Positions 52,017 through 60,146 of a stretch of DNA of 64,000 bases are shown here, one piece after another. Numbering within the stretch: position 1 is the first letter of the stretch; each line of letters begins with the position of its first letter. The stretch comes from Burkholderia sp. WP9 (GTDB taxonomy: Bacteria; Pseudomonadota; Gammaproteobacteria; Burkholderiales; Burkholderiaceae): contig NZ_FNTG01000003.1 of NCBI RefSeq assembly GCF_900104795.1, positions 1-64,000 of the forward strand. Reading direction: 5' to 3'. The translations under genes and the position numbers were made by a program. A model generated the notes under the pieces. It was not told the origin of the DNA. It worked only from the letters and a program-made list of their open reading frames with translations, and made no database searches.

Positions 52017-52150
52017 AACCACTGCTCCGAAGAAGCGGACCCGTCGACACGTCAAATGCACGTGCGCCGAATGCGGCTACGCCGACACCGTTTGCACCTC
52101 GCGCAAATGGCTCGATCTTGCCGGCCGGCCGCGTTCACCTGTGTACGACG
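52017..52150 (+). pseudogene. Remnant of a zinc-ribbon plasmid protein
   Basis: KKRTRRHVKCTCAECGYAD followed by SRKWLDLAGRP is the core of a common plasmid/phage zinc-ribbon protein (CxC...CxxC, then RKWL..AG.P). The start is unclear and the C-terminal Cys pair is replaced by unrelated sequence. Probably a gene fragment. Confidence 0.4.
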
Positions 52151-53242
52151 CAATGGCCATCTATAACGCCGATGAGGCAGGCTCACCCGAAAGGAACCAG
52201 AAAACTCCTAAGTTTGTAACGCTGCAACTTTATAACTGCACCGCCCGGCCATCGTGCGGCGCATCATTTTTTGCGCAGATCGCCGTCGCATGCATCCGCG
52301 CCTCGACGATCCTCACTCCGTAGAATCTAGGCTTGTCGATCGTCCCGCGTTGCGAAGGCGTCGCAAACAGGCGGCTACGCCACAGAATAACGAGCTGGCT
52401 TACGCGGTCCCAGCGGTGCTCTACCAACGTGGTCGATTCACCCGCGCCCGCCGGTGGACGGCTGCGCTGCCCACACCACAAGGGCGTGGACAGTCCCGGC
52501 CCGACCGGCCGGGAAACCGCACCCGCCCACTGGCTCTCCGCGAGCGCGCCCTTCGGGCCTGACGCGCCGCTCTGCGGCTTGCCCCAAGGTGCGATAGAAA
52601 ACCCTGACCCGGCCCGCGCCGGCACACATCGCCCAAAACGCCCTACAAGCCGCTGGCTGGCCCAGGCACCAACCCGCACCACCATCCTTCCGGAAACGCC
52701 ACCAGCGCCCGGAAAACGCCCGCAAACCGGGGGTATCATCGACGGGCCTCTTTTCTGTAGACAATTTTGGCCGTGGTGAATCAGGAGAACTTCAGCCGCG
52801 GGCCCTCACAGGGGCCGGGTTGAGTGGTCGGGCCGGGCGAAGGCCGGCCCGGGCGCGATTTATCCCGGTCTTAGTCGGTGGCGGGGCTTTGCCCCGTCAG
52901 CGGCTTAGACCAAGGCTCCTGCCGGCCGTTGTGAAAGAGTGGGGTGCTGAGGGTCGTCAAGGAGCGGAGCGCCGTGCGTGCCTCCGCTTGCGGGGCCGGA
53001 AACCGATGCTGGGTATGGTTTTCGAGGTGTCACCGGCGCACTTCTGCCGAACTATTTTGCGTCAGAGTAACGGAGACTGTGTCTGCATCGGAACTCCGGC
53101 AGGTGCGGGTCGGTAGACCTCGTAGCCCGCCGAGGCTAGCATGTAGGCCACTGGCTCGCGAACCCTTGTGTTCGGATGGGGGAATTGACTTCCCTTCACG
53201 TGGTGGCTGCCGTGCGGACATGGGTGGGGTTTGCTGTCCTGA
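52151..53242. other. GC-rich gene-poor stretch with hairpins
   Basis: No convincing gene over about 1.1 kb. Strong hairpins occur at 52829-52852 (CGGGCCGG with GCCGGCCCG) and 52882-52896 (CGGGGC-TTT-GCCCCG). Such a stretch beside the replication origin may hold oriT or control RNAs; I found no relaxase and no nic motif that I can defend. Confidence 0.4.
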
Positions 53243-53450
53243 TTGTCCACAAATGTTGGCGAATCAAGGCATTGGAAGTGACTTATCCACAAGCGATCGA
53301 GTTCGCGCCTTGTAAAAATATTTACAAACCCTCTTGTAAAAACTCTTGTAAACGCCCGGAAAATCATAGGGGGCAAGGCTTTCCCGGGAGGGATTCTGAC
53401 ATTTTCGTGGTAGTCCGCCTTTTTCGTGGTTAGTCTGACATTTTCGTGGT
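53243..53450. other. Putative vegetative origin of replication (oriV)
   Basis: Two DnaA boxes, TTGTCCACA (53243-53251) and TTATCCACA (53283-53291, consensus). Next come TTGTAAA at 53310, 53334 and 53346 with inverted TTTACAA at 53321, in an AT-rich patch. Last, three TTTTCGTGGT repeats at 53402, 53421 and 53441 (19-20 bp apart; two carry the longer GTCTGACA prefix). This combination of DnaA boxes, AT-rich segment and iterons is typical of theta-plasmid origins. Confidence 0.7.
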
Positions 53451-53574
53451 CGCTGCTTAAAAAACAGGCAGTCAAGCCGGACCCTCAAGGCAAACTATTC
53501 TGACGCAAACACCACATGTCAGGCTCACCACGTTTTTGTCAGAATGCATCGACCGATTGCGTCGCAAAGAACAA

Positions 53575-53596
53575 GGCATATGCCTTAGCATATGCC
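53575..53596 (+). promoter_or_regulatory. VapB operator-like palindromes
   Basis: GGCATATGCC (53575-53584) and GCATATGCC (53588-53596), two palindromic half-site pairs 13 bp apart, directly before the vapB Shine-Dalgarno. Antitoxin autoregulation at such sites is usual. Confidence 0.6.
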
Positions 53597-53608
53597 AAGG
53601 AGAATATC

Positions 53609-53851
53609 GTGACGACAACCATTGAAGGCCGGCATGTCCGGCTATTCCGTAACGGCCGCAACCAGGCCATCCGCATCCCGCGCGAGCTCGAACTTCCGGG
53701 CGACGAAGCCATTGTCCGCAGGGAAGGCGCGCGTCTCATCATCGAGCCAGTGAAAGCCACGCCGCTACGCGAGCTGCTGGCGCAGTGGTCGCCGCTCGAT
53801 GAAGCTTTTCCTGATATCGACAGCCTGCCAGCCGAGCCGGCGGACCTGTAA
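53609..53851 (+). CDS. vapB: VapB-type antitoxin
   Basis: An 80-residue SpoVT/AbrB-fold antitoxin: swapped-hairpin N terminus (VRLFRNGRNQAIRIPRELEL, DEAIVRREGARLIIEP) and a C-terminal toxin-binding tail. GTG 53609 follows AGGAG at eight bases. Its stop overlaps the vapC ATG (TAATG). It neutralises VapC and represses the operon. Confidence 0.9.
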   Translation: MTTTIEGRHVRLFRNGRNQAIRIPRELELPGDEAIVRREGARLIIEPVKATPLRELLAQWSPLDEAFPDIDSLPAEPADL

Positions 53852-54264
53852 TGCCGCTGTACCTGCTCGACACGAACATCATCTTGGACGCCATCCGGAA
53901 CACGCGCGGTTTCTGTGCCGCCCGGATAGGGAAAGAGGCACCGGAGAGCCTTTGCACGTCGATCATCGTCGCGGCTGAACTGCGCTTCGGCGCGGAAAAG
54001 AAAGGCTCACCCGAATTGACCGGCCGCGTCGATCGCGCGCTGGCGAGTCTGTCGGTCATGGCGTTGAGAAGCGACGCCGACCGCTTCTATGGAGAGCTGC
54101 GCGCCGATCTTGAATGCCGGGGCCAGCTGATCCGCGCGAACGATATGCTGATCGCCGCGCATGCGCTGGCGATCGACGCCGTGGTCGTTACGGACAACAC
54201 CGACGAATTTTCCCGTGTGCAAGGTCTCCGGACCGAAAACTGGCTGGTCCGCAGTCCGGCCTGA
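53851..54264 (+). CDS. vapC: VapC-type PIN-domain toxin
   Basis: A 137-residue PIN ribonuclease. Acidic metal ligands are visible: LLDTN (Asp near 7), SIIVAAELRFG (Glu), NDMLIAAHAL (Asp) and VTDN (Asp). VapC toxins cut specific RNAs such as initiator tRNA. With vapB it stabilises the plasmid. Confidence 0.92.
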   Translation: MPLYLLDTNIILDAIRNTRGFCAARIGKEAPESLCTSIIVAAELRFGAEKKGSPELTGRVDRALASLSVMALRSDADRFYGELRADLECRGQLIRANDMLIAAHALAIDAVVVTDNTDEFSRVQGLRTENWLVRSPA

Positions 54265-54297
54265 GGCGACGGCACGCCGTGCCGCCGTCGGTCTGCG

Positions 54298-54651
54298 TCA
54301 CGGCGTCGCCGGCGTCGCGCTGGGTTCCATCGCGGCGAGCTGCGCCTTGCGGCGCTCCACCACACTCCGGATGACGCGCTCCATGAGCGCCGGATCCGCG
54401 GCGCACACGTCGATCATCGCGCTGATCAGCTCGGGCAGGTCAAGCGTCGGCCGGAAAGCCGGATACGCCTTCATCTGCTTCTTCGCGCTCCGGAAGCTTT
54501 CATCGAACACCAGCACGGCTTTCATGCCCGGCGTCGGCTCCTTCTTCTTCGGCACGACCTTGCGCACACCGAACGCCTCTGACGCATCATCCTCCCGCCA
54601 TTCCTGCTCGGTGAACGTCACCAGCTCGGGCTGCTTCTGAACATCGCTCAT
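54298..54651 (-). CDS. Plasmid-maintenance protein of unknown function
   Basis: A 117-residue helical protein with a Lys-rich KVVPKKKEPTPGMKAVLVFDESFRSAKKQM and a helical end (LPELISAMIDVCAADPALMERVIRSVVER). It follows the iteron-preceded gene by 12 bp and so forms an operon with it. Not recognised. Confidence 0.55.
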   Translation of the reverse strand: MSDVQKQPELVTFTEQEWREDDASEAFGVRKVVPKKKEPTPGMKAVLVFDESFRSAKKQMKAYPAFRPTLDLPELISAMIDVCAADPALMERVIRSVVERRKAQLAAMEPSATPATP

Positions 54652-54663
54652 GCGTCACCTCGA

Positions 54664-55377
54664 TCAGTTGTCGTGGCGCGCCGCGTGAGCGGCGAGCCAG
54701 TCATCCAGCGTGAAATTTTCGTCCGCCATGCGACGCACGTAGGGCAACGCGCCTGGCAGGGGCAGCGTCTCGGCCTTCCGTCCTGAACGCTCCCACTCGG
54801 CCGACAGGAACGCCACGAGCTTGCCGACCTGATACCGGGTTGTGTGAAATCCCGGTGTTTGATATAGCGACCGCACCAGCCCGGCGACAAGATCGTCAGC
54901 GCGCCTGGAACGCACCGTCGAGCGGATCTGGAAACGCCACTGCCGCTCTGTCTCGGTCGTCATCCGCCACGTGAGCCGAACGCCGCCGCCGGCCGCCTTC
55001 GAGTGCGACAGTTTAAGCAGTTCGTAACCGGAGACGTGTATCCGCTCTCCCTGGGCAAGCGCATCTTTCAGCTTTTCCAGCTTGTGTGCGGCATGCTCGC
55101 CGTCGGTGACCATCAGAAACCAGTGCAACGAATCGCCCCGCTCAAGATCGGCGAGCATGAGCCGCGCGTTAGCCTTGCCTAGCCCCTTCCGGTAGGCACG
55201 CTGGTTCATGTTCAGGCATACCTCGTAGCGCGCCTGAAACTTGTCGCATAGCGCCTGCGCGCGCTCCGCACTGACCACGCCTGACGCGTGATGCCGGTAG
55301 CCGTGCCTGACCAGATCGAGAAGCCGCTGCATGAGCAACGTCTTGTATCGGATGACCTGCGATTGAATCTTCCTCAT
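54664..55377 (-). CDS. Possible replication/maintenance protein behind iterons
   Basis: A 237-residue basic protein (KIQSQVIRYKTLLMQRLLDL; GLGKANARLMLADLERGDSL HWFLMV; RLTWRMTTETERQWRFQ). I do not recognise the family. It begins at ATG 55377, right beside three 23-bp direct repeats, the arrangement of an initiator that binds iterons at its own promoter. It lies near oriV and vapBC. A Rep or copy-control function is an inference; a mobilisation factor is the alternative. Confidence 0.55.
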   Translation of the reverse strand: MRKIQSQVIRYKTLLMQRLLDLVRHGYRHHASGVVSAERAQALCDKFQARYEVCLNMNQRAYRKGLGKANARLMLADLERGDSLHWFLMVTDGEHAAHKLEKLKDALAQGERIHVSGYELLKLSHSKAAGGGVRLTWRMTTETERQWRFQIRSTVRSRRADDLVAGLVRSLYQTPGFHTTRYQVGKLVAFLSAEWERSGRKAETLPLPGALPYVRRMADENFTLDDWLAAHAARHDN

Positions 55378-55440
55378 ATATGCGGATTGAATCAAATCAT
55401 TTATGCGGATTGAATCAAATCATTTATGCGGATTGAATAT
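55378..55440. repeat. Three 23-bp iteron-like direct repeats
   Basis: TGCGGATTGAAT begins at 55381, 55404 and 55427, an exact 23-bp period. The full unit is TTATGCGGATTGAATCAAAT plus CAT. They abut the ATG at 55377. About two helix turns per unit is typical of Rep-binding iterons. Confidence 0.8.
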
Positions 55441-55749
55441 TCGGTAGGACTCCATTCATTGATAATGCGAACCATTTCTGCGCAAGGCTTTCCAGTTATC
55501 CTGGATGCTTCGCATTCCCGGATAATTATAAGAGATTCCGCGCGCGAAGCGCGCTTTCCTCATACACATTTCCTACAATGCATCTGCTGGCCACCACAAG
55601 TGGCCCTTAACGCGCATGCATCACTCTGCGTTGCGAGGGTCGCCACAAGCGGCCAGCCACGCAGCACGAGGGCGACCAACCCTTTGCATTACCCGGTTGC
55701 CCGAAGTGGTGTATCGCGCGAGCGGTTACACGGAACAGGGGCAGCCACC

Positions 55750-57115
55750 ACCGCAGTAGTCCGGGGCTGACCACCCCTGGATTCCATCACTTCACGCGAG
55801 CCGTCAGGCTCAAGGCACGGCTACCAACCGTACCGAGTGTGCTGAAGTCGTATGCGCGTAATGGCGCTGGTACGACTACGACGAGCGCTGGACGGTGTAA
55901 CTCCGTCCTTCGACTCAATCCCCCGGCAGGACGGGGAACGAGGTTGGGCGACACGGAAACGGGCATCGCGAGGAAATGCGCGATGTTCCTGTGTAGCGTG
56001 AAAACGGGAGACAGCTTTGCTGTCGTCAGGACCGTCCAGGGGCTGCGGGAGACCGTAGAACCTGTGCCACACACGTAGGCTGCCGAGGCGTTCCGAAAGG
56101 GCGCAGGCGTGCAAGGGGAAACCTGGCGCACGTGGCACCTTCCGGCGAAAGCTGGGGGGGTCGCTGTATAGCTTAAGCGTGTAAATGCATCCGTCGAGGA
56201 TGCTATGTGGTGGGGCATCAGGCCTGTCTGAAGACGAAGCCGTTGACGGCACAACAGGTAAGCGAGCCGCTTTGGAATCTCGGGCCGCTGAAAACCTGAT
56301 GGGTGAGAGGGAACACCTCACTGTTGTTGCTTGAGGCGCAGGCGTGATGCTCTGGGGCGTGGTTTTGCCTCAGTAGCGTTGCACTAACGCGGGAATCGCT
56401 AAGGCCAATACCGGGCTGGTAACCCGATGGCTATGCGAGGGAGAGTGGATCAGTAGGGCCGTGCCGCGCAAGCCGCATAGCTGTTTGTCGCGATTCGTCT
56501 GAAGCGCAAACAGCAGGCGCAAGCCTGTCCGAAAGTTCACGGCACACGTAAGCGTGAAGATGCGGGGTGGTTCCCGCAGTGGGATGTTGGAACGGGCGCG
56601 GCTGGTACCCACGCCCGTCCTGGGATTGGTCTCCCGGGGTCTCCAACGTGTAATTAACCTTTGAAAAGGAGCTTGTCGTGGAAGCAGAACGCAGTGCAAT
56701 CGCCGGCCCACAAAGCCGGACACAATCCGGCCGAAGTTGGGCCGTCAGGCAGATCGGCCCGCTGCACGGGGCCGAAGTCAGCAACAGGTCGCGCGCCTCG
56801 GCGCGCGCAAGTCAACCCGGCAGCGCTCAGGCCGGTGATCAAAACAGTCCCTTTCGGACCGGTGACAACCAGAGAAGCGGCGTTATTGCGTCGGCTTCGC
56901 TGTGGCAACCCGGGGTTTAACTCCGGTATGTCAAACAACAAACAGGCCACAAGCCTGCGTCAATGGCGTCAAGGTTGAGGGTGTGGGAACCCCTCAATTG
57001 CTGTGCGGCCGCAGACCGTATCTGCCGGCTGGATGGTGCGCCTTTTTAGGCAATCCGTTCGTGCTTCTGCACACGCCGACCCTAAACCGGAGAGACGAAA
57101 GTCTCTCCGGTTCCC
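55750..57115 (+). ncRNA. Candidate large structured RNA region
   Basis: About 1.35 kb with no credible gene but many compact hairpins, often with GNRA or tight loops on the plus strand. Examples: GAGCC/GGCTC near 55799-55813, GACAGC-TTT-GCTGTC near 56010-56024, GTGAG/CTCAC near 56303-56320, GCGCGCC/GGCGCGC near 56792-56808, and a ten-pair stem CCGGAGAGAC-GAAA-GTCTCTCCGG at 57087-57110. It ends 20 bp before virD4. Density and loop type suggest a transcribed, folded RNA; ends and strand are estimates. Confidence 0.45.
56678..56920 (+). CDS. Doubtful ORF inside the structured region
   Basis: GTG 56678 has AAGGAG at six bases, and an 80-codon frame follows. Its product is Ser/Arg/Gly-rich without a fold-like pattern and is encoded through several strong hairpins, so it is probably not a protein gene, but the Shine-Dalgarno is notable. 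Confidence 0.2.
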   Translation: MEAERSAIAGPQSRTQSGRSWAVRQIGPLHGAEVSNRSRASARASQPGSAQAGDQNSPFRTGDNQRSGVIASASLWQPGV

Positions 57116-57135
57116 CCTGATTTCTGGAGGAGGCC

Positions 57136-58908
57136 GTGCTTTTTCCTGATCTTGCCAACGCTTACAATGCGCAGTCATCAGCCTATGTCATGGTCGAGCG
57201 CGCGTTACAGTGGTCCAGTCCGTGGTACTGGATCATTCTGGCGATCCCGCTTTTTACGGTGTCGCTTCTGCATCCGGTGCCGTGGAGGCTCCGCACGAAC
57301 GATCCGACAGTGGCCGACCTGGTGACGTTCCTCGCGCGTCGAATCTCTGTATCCGCGCTTGGCGTCCTGGTCTTTCTCCTGCCGCTCGTCGCGTTCGTGA
57401 TGTTCTTCGCCACGGCCCGAATGCCGCTTCCTGACGCCGTGTCGAGCTATGACGCGTGGCTCGCCGGTCGGTTCGGGCAATACTGGCCGCTCGTGGCCGG
57501 CGCGATCCTCTATGGCCTCGTACTGCGGTTCGTGTGGGACCGGCATGTCTCGCCCAGGCTGTCCGCTTACTGGCGCTCGATGCGCGTCATGCAGGAAGCC
57601 GACAAGCCGGTCGATGCACGCGACGAAGCCGGAAGCCTTGCGGCCAAGGATTTCGAGCCGGAAAAATTCTTCCTGCGCGGCTCGATGTTCTATGGTCTGA
57701 ACGAGCTGGGCGAGCCGATCAGGATAGCGCTCGAACTGTTCAAAAAAATCCACCACGCGATCCTTGGGCCGACCCGTTACGGTAAAGGCGTGGTGTTACA
57801 GGCGATCTATAAACAGTGCATCCGCGCTGGCTTCACGGTGTTCTATATCGATCCGAAGGGCGACGATTACCTCCCTTACCTGCTGCAAAACGAAGCGGAA
57901 GCGGCCGGCCGACGCTTCGTTTATCTCGACCTGAATCCGGGCGGGAAAGGGACATGGCATCCGTTCCTTGGCGGCGATTTCCGGCAGCGGCGCACGCGGA
58001 TCGTGCGCGCCTACAATCTCGAATCCGCCGGCACGGATGCGGATGTGTACAAGGCGAAAGAGCGGTCCCTGCTCGATGACGCGCTCGAAGCCACCGATGG
58101 CACGATCAGATCACTGTCGGCCTACGTGGCGGAAAAGGGTAATGCCGGCGACCGCGATCTGTCTACGCTACGCGACTCATTGCGCGAGTGGGCGCGAGTC
58201 GATACGTTCTCGCAGCCTGCGCGTCGCAAGGGTCATTCAATCGAAGCGTGCCTGACGAATAACGCTGTGGTGTACGTGCGCGGCGACCTGGACGACCCTG
58301 TTATCAAGGCCGCGACGAAAGCGTATATCTCCGAACTGGTCGCTGAAATAAAGCGCCTGCACCTGAAACGGACCTCGCATGTTACGGTCGGCGTCGATGA
58401 ATTGAAATTCCTGGCGTGTGCGGAAATCAATAGCGCGCTGGCCGCGATCGCGGGCTATGACGCGAATCTGTTGCTGGCCGCCCAGTCGATCGCGAACATT
58501 GAAGCGCCGGACGATAAACGCCTCGACGGCAAGGCGCTTGCGCGCGAATTCGAAGTCAATACGCACATCAAGCTGGTCTACCGCGCGCAGGATGAACGCA
58601 CCGCAGAGTGGGCGGAAAACCTGTCCGGTACGCAATGGCTCGACATTGCGCAGCGCGAAAACGTCAAGGCGAACGTCCACGGCGGCGAACAGTGGGAAGG
58701 TACGCGAACGATCACCAGGCTCGAACACGCGATCATTTCGCGCAACACACTGCTGAATCTGCCGCCGCGCGTCGGCATCGTCTATATGCCCGACCGTAGC
58801 CCCTCGAAGATTTTCACGAGCCCGGCCAGGGTTGACCGCAGCGTCGCATCGTGGGAAAACGGCCGCGCCGGCACCGAGCCGGCGCCGGAAGCGGCCCCGG
58901 CACCGTGA
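57136..58908 (+). CDS. virD4: Type IV coupling protein VirD4/TraG
   Basis: A 590-residue inner-membrane ATPase that delivers the relaxosome to the T4SS. Two N-terminal membrane regions (YWIILAIPLFTVSLL; SALGVLVFLLPLVAFVMFFA) and a further helix near 115-135. Walker A is GPTRYGKGVVLQAI (about 213). YIDPKGDDYLPYL and VGVDELKFLA (Walker B) follow. GTG 57136 follows GGAGGAGG. It lies far from the virB operon; no relaxase gene is in the window. Confidence 0.9.
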   Translation: MLFPDLANAYNAQSSAYVMVERALQWSSPWYWIILAIPLFTVSLLHPVPWRLRTNDPTVADLVTFLARRISVSALGVLVFLLPLVAFVMFFATARMPLPDAVSSYDAWLAGRFGQYWPLVAGAILYGLVLRFVWDRHVSPRLSAYWRSMRVMQEADKPVDARDEAGSLAAKDFEPEKFFLRGSMFYGLNELGEPIRIALELFKKIHHAILGPTRYGKGVVLQAIYKQCIRAGFTVFYIDPKGDDYLPYLLQNEAEAAGRRFVYLDLNPGGKGTWHPFLGGDFRQRRTRIVRAYNLESAGTDADVYKAKERSLLDDALEATDGTIRSLSAYVAEKGNAGDRDLSTLRDSLREWARVDTFSQPARRKGHSIEACLTNNAVVYVRGDLDDPVIKAATKAYISELVAEIKRLHLKRTSHVTVGVDELKFLACAEINSALAAIAGYDANLLLAAQSIANIEAPDDKRLDGKALAREFEVNTHIKLVYRAQDERTAEWAENLSGTQWLDIAQRENVKANVHGGEQWEGTRTITRLEHAIISRNTLLNLPPRVGIVYMPDRSPSKIFTSPARVDRSVASWENGRAGTEPAPEAAPAP

Positions 58909-59162
58909 ATTCGAGTGCCACACCCCCCGGGCTAGACATTTGTCGGACGGCAGGGCACCTGCCGGCGATGCCGCTGCGGCATTTTAATGCGTCACGGCTA
59001 TCCGATCGCTATGCCTTGCGCAGATTCTGCGACTGGCATGACTCTTCCGGCGCCCCTACCCGGCCGGTCCAAATCTCGTTGTACGCGCAACTGAAAAAAG
59101 CCGGCGTGTTGCGTCGGCTGAAGATTCCGGCTATGCCGAGGGGCATGCCGGCTGAAATCTGA
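58905..59162 (+). CDS. Small hypothetical protein after virD4
   Basis: An 85-residue frame from GTG 58905, overlapping the virD4 stop. Contains ALRRFCDWHDSSGAPTRPVQ and SLYAQLKKAGVLRRLKIP, a plausible small domain. The IS66 element starts 24 bp later. No family recognised. Confidence 0.5.
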   Translation: MNSSATPPGLDICRTAGHLPAMPLRHFNASRLSDRYALRRFCDWHDSSGAPTRPVQISLYAQLKKAGVLRRLKIPAMPRGMPAEI

Positions 59163-59237
59163 GAGGCCCGGATTATGTGATCCATCGTAAGCGCGCAATT
59201 TCCCCCACCTAGCTTTTGCGTGTATCAAGAGCCACGA

Positions 59238-59269
59238 TTGCGTCCGCAACCTCTAACTTGCGGACGCAA
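59238..59269 (+). promoter_or_regulatory. Leader hairpin of IS66 orfA
   Basis: ATTGCGTCCGCAA pairs exactly with TTGCGGACGCAAT, four bases before the tnpA ATG. The same hairpin precedes orfA in the remnant at 20429-20458, so it is a conserved part of this IS66 group, probably limiting tnpA translation. Confidence 0.7.
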
Positions 59270-59272
59270 TTT

Positions 59273-59740
59273 ATGACCCGGGATGACCTTTCGTTTTTGC
59301 CTTTGCGGGTGACCCGCGTGGGCGTGGGTGGCAAGCGCAGCTTCGATGTGACGGGTAAGCGCCTGCTAGTGGAGGCCTGCCAGCAGCCAGGCGCGTCATT
59401 GTCGGGCCTGGCATTGAAGGCCGGGGTGAACGCCAACCAGCTGCGCAAATGGGTTCGACTGCACCGGCAGGCACAAACGCGCGCAAGTAACGACGATATG
59501 GACGCGTCACCGTCGGCGTTCGTGCCAGTCATCGCGATCGCCGATCCAGCGCCGGCGCCTGCTTCGATGCATTCCGTGCGCGTGCAGCCAGAACAGCACT
59601 CATCGCATCTGTCTTCGCGCTCGCCGACATCCGCATGGCTGTCGGCCCAGTTGCCCAATGGGGTGAAACTCGAGCTCGAATGCTCGGAGCGCGACACCGC
59701 CCTCGTGAGCGCCATGATCGCGGCATTGGGACGGCGCTGA
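59273..59740 (+). CDS. tnpA: IS66 accessory protein TnpA (OrfA)
   Basis: A 155-residue helix-turn-helix protein (LPLRVTRVGVGGKRSFDVTGKR, GLALKAGVNANQLRKWVRLH) required with TnpB for IS66 transposition. Its stop overlaps the tnpB start (TGATG). The product of the degraded copy at 20462 begins almost identically. Confidence 0.9.
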   Translation: MTRDDLSFLPLRVTRVGVGGKRSFDVTGKRLLVEACQQPGASLSGLALKAGVNANQLRKWVRLHRQAQTRASNDDMDASPSAFVPVIAIADPAPAPASMHSVRVQPEQHSSHLSSRSPTSAWLSAQLPNGVKLELECSERDTALVSAMIAALGRR

Positions 59741-60093
59741 TGTTTCGCTTCGAAGCTGATCTGAAGGTGTTCCTGCACCGCGAACCAGTCGACTTCCAGG
59801 CCGGCATCAACAGTCTGGTGACGCTGGTCGAGCAATCCATGCAACTGGACCCGCTTGCGCGTGCCGTGTACGCCTTCCATAACCGCAGACGTAACCGGAT
59901 CAAGCTGCTGCTTTACGAGCGCAACGGTTTCTGGCTGATGCTGCGACGCCTCGAGGAAGATCACTTCATCTGGCCGCGCCGGCAACAGGCGGTCATCGAG
60001 CTGACGACCGAGCAGTTGCGCTGGCTGCTCGAGGGTATCGATATCGAGGCAATGCGCCGTCATCCCGCACGGCGGTACCGCCACGCCAGCTGA
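59740..60093 (+). CDS. tnpB: IS66 accessory protein TnpB (Orf2)
   Basis: A 117-residue protein of the IS66 Orf2 family (FLHREPVDFQAGINSLV, LYERNGFWLMLRRLEEDHFIWP, LTTEQLRWLLEGID). It lacks the usual MRKGFDGL-type motif only in detail. ATG 59740 chosen by overlap with tnpA. Not related to the IS605 TnpB nuclease. Confidence 0.92.
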   Translation: MFRFEADLKVFLHREPVDFQAGINSLVTLVEQSMQLDPLARAVYAFHNRRRNRIKLLLYERNGFWLMLRRLEEDHFIWPRRQQAVIELTTEQLRWLLEGIDIEAMRRHPARRYRHAS

Positions 60094-60146
60094 TGTTACA
60101 AATCTCCGTAAACCTGTAGCGCGTTGCATTGGGCTATCCTGGGAGC

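Noticed and set aside
52254..52779. Overlapping open frames on both strands at 52.2-52.8 kb
   Set aside because: Very GC-rich, Pro/Arg-rich translations in all frames with no family signal.
52800..52900. oriT of the conjugative plasmid
   Set aside because: Strong inverted repeats are present, but no relaxase gene or recognisable nic site supports the call.
53300..53450. A CRISPR array, because of short repeats at regular spacing
   Set aside because: Repeats are only 7-10 bp, spacing 12-24 bp, and no spacers of array size; this fits an origin with iterons.
55378..55440. CRISPR-like 23-bp repeats
   Set aside because: The repeats are contiguous with no spacers and abut a start codon.
55790..55825. 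A group II intron domain V (GAGCCGT...ACGGCT)
   Set aside because: The hairpin is about ten bases too short and lacks the two-base bulge and downstream domain VI with branch A.
55787..56321. Minus-strand frames of 150-170 codons in the hairpin-rich region
   Set aside because: Products are Arg/Pro/Ser-rich, typical of translated structured RNA genes; no Shine-Dalgarno or domain.
59740..60093. TnpB RNA-guided nuclease by gene name
   Set aside because: The IS66 Orf2 protein shares only the name with IS605 TnpB; no RuvC motifs.
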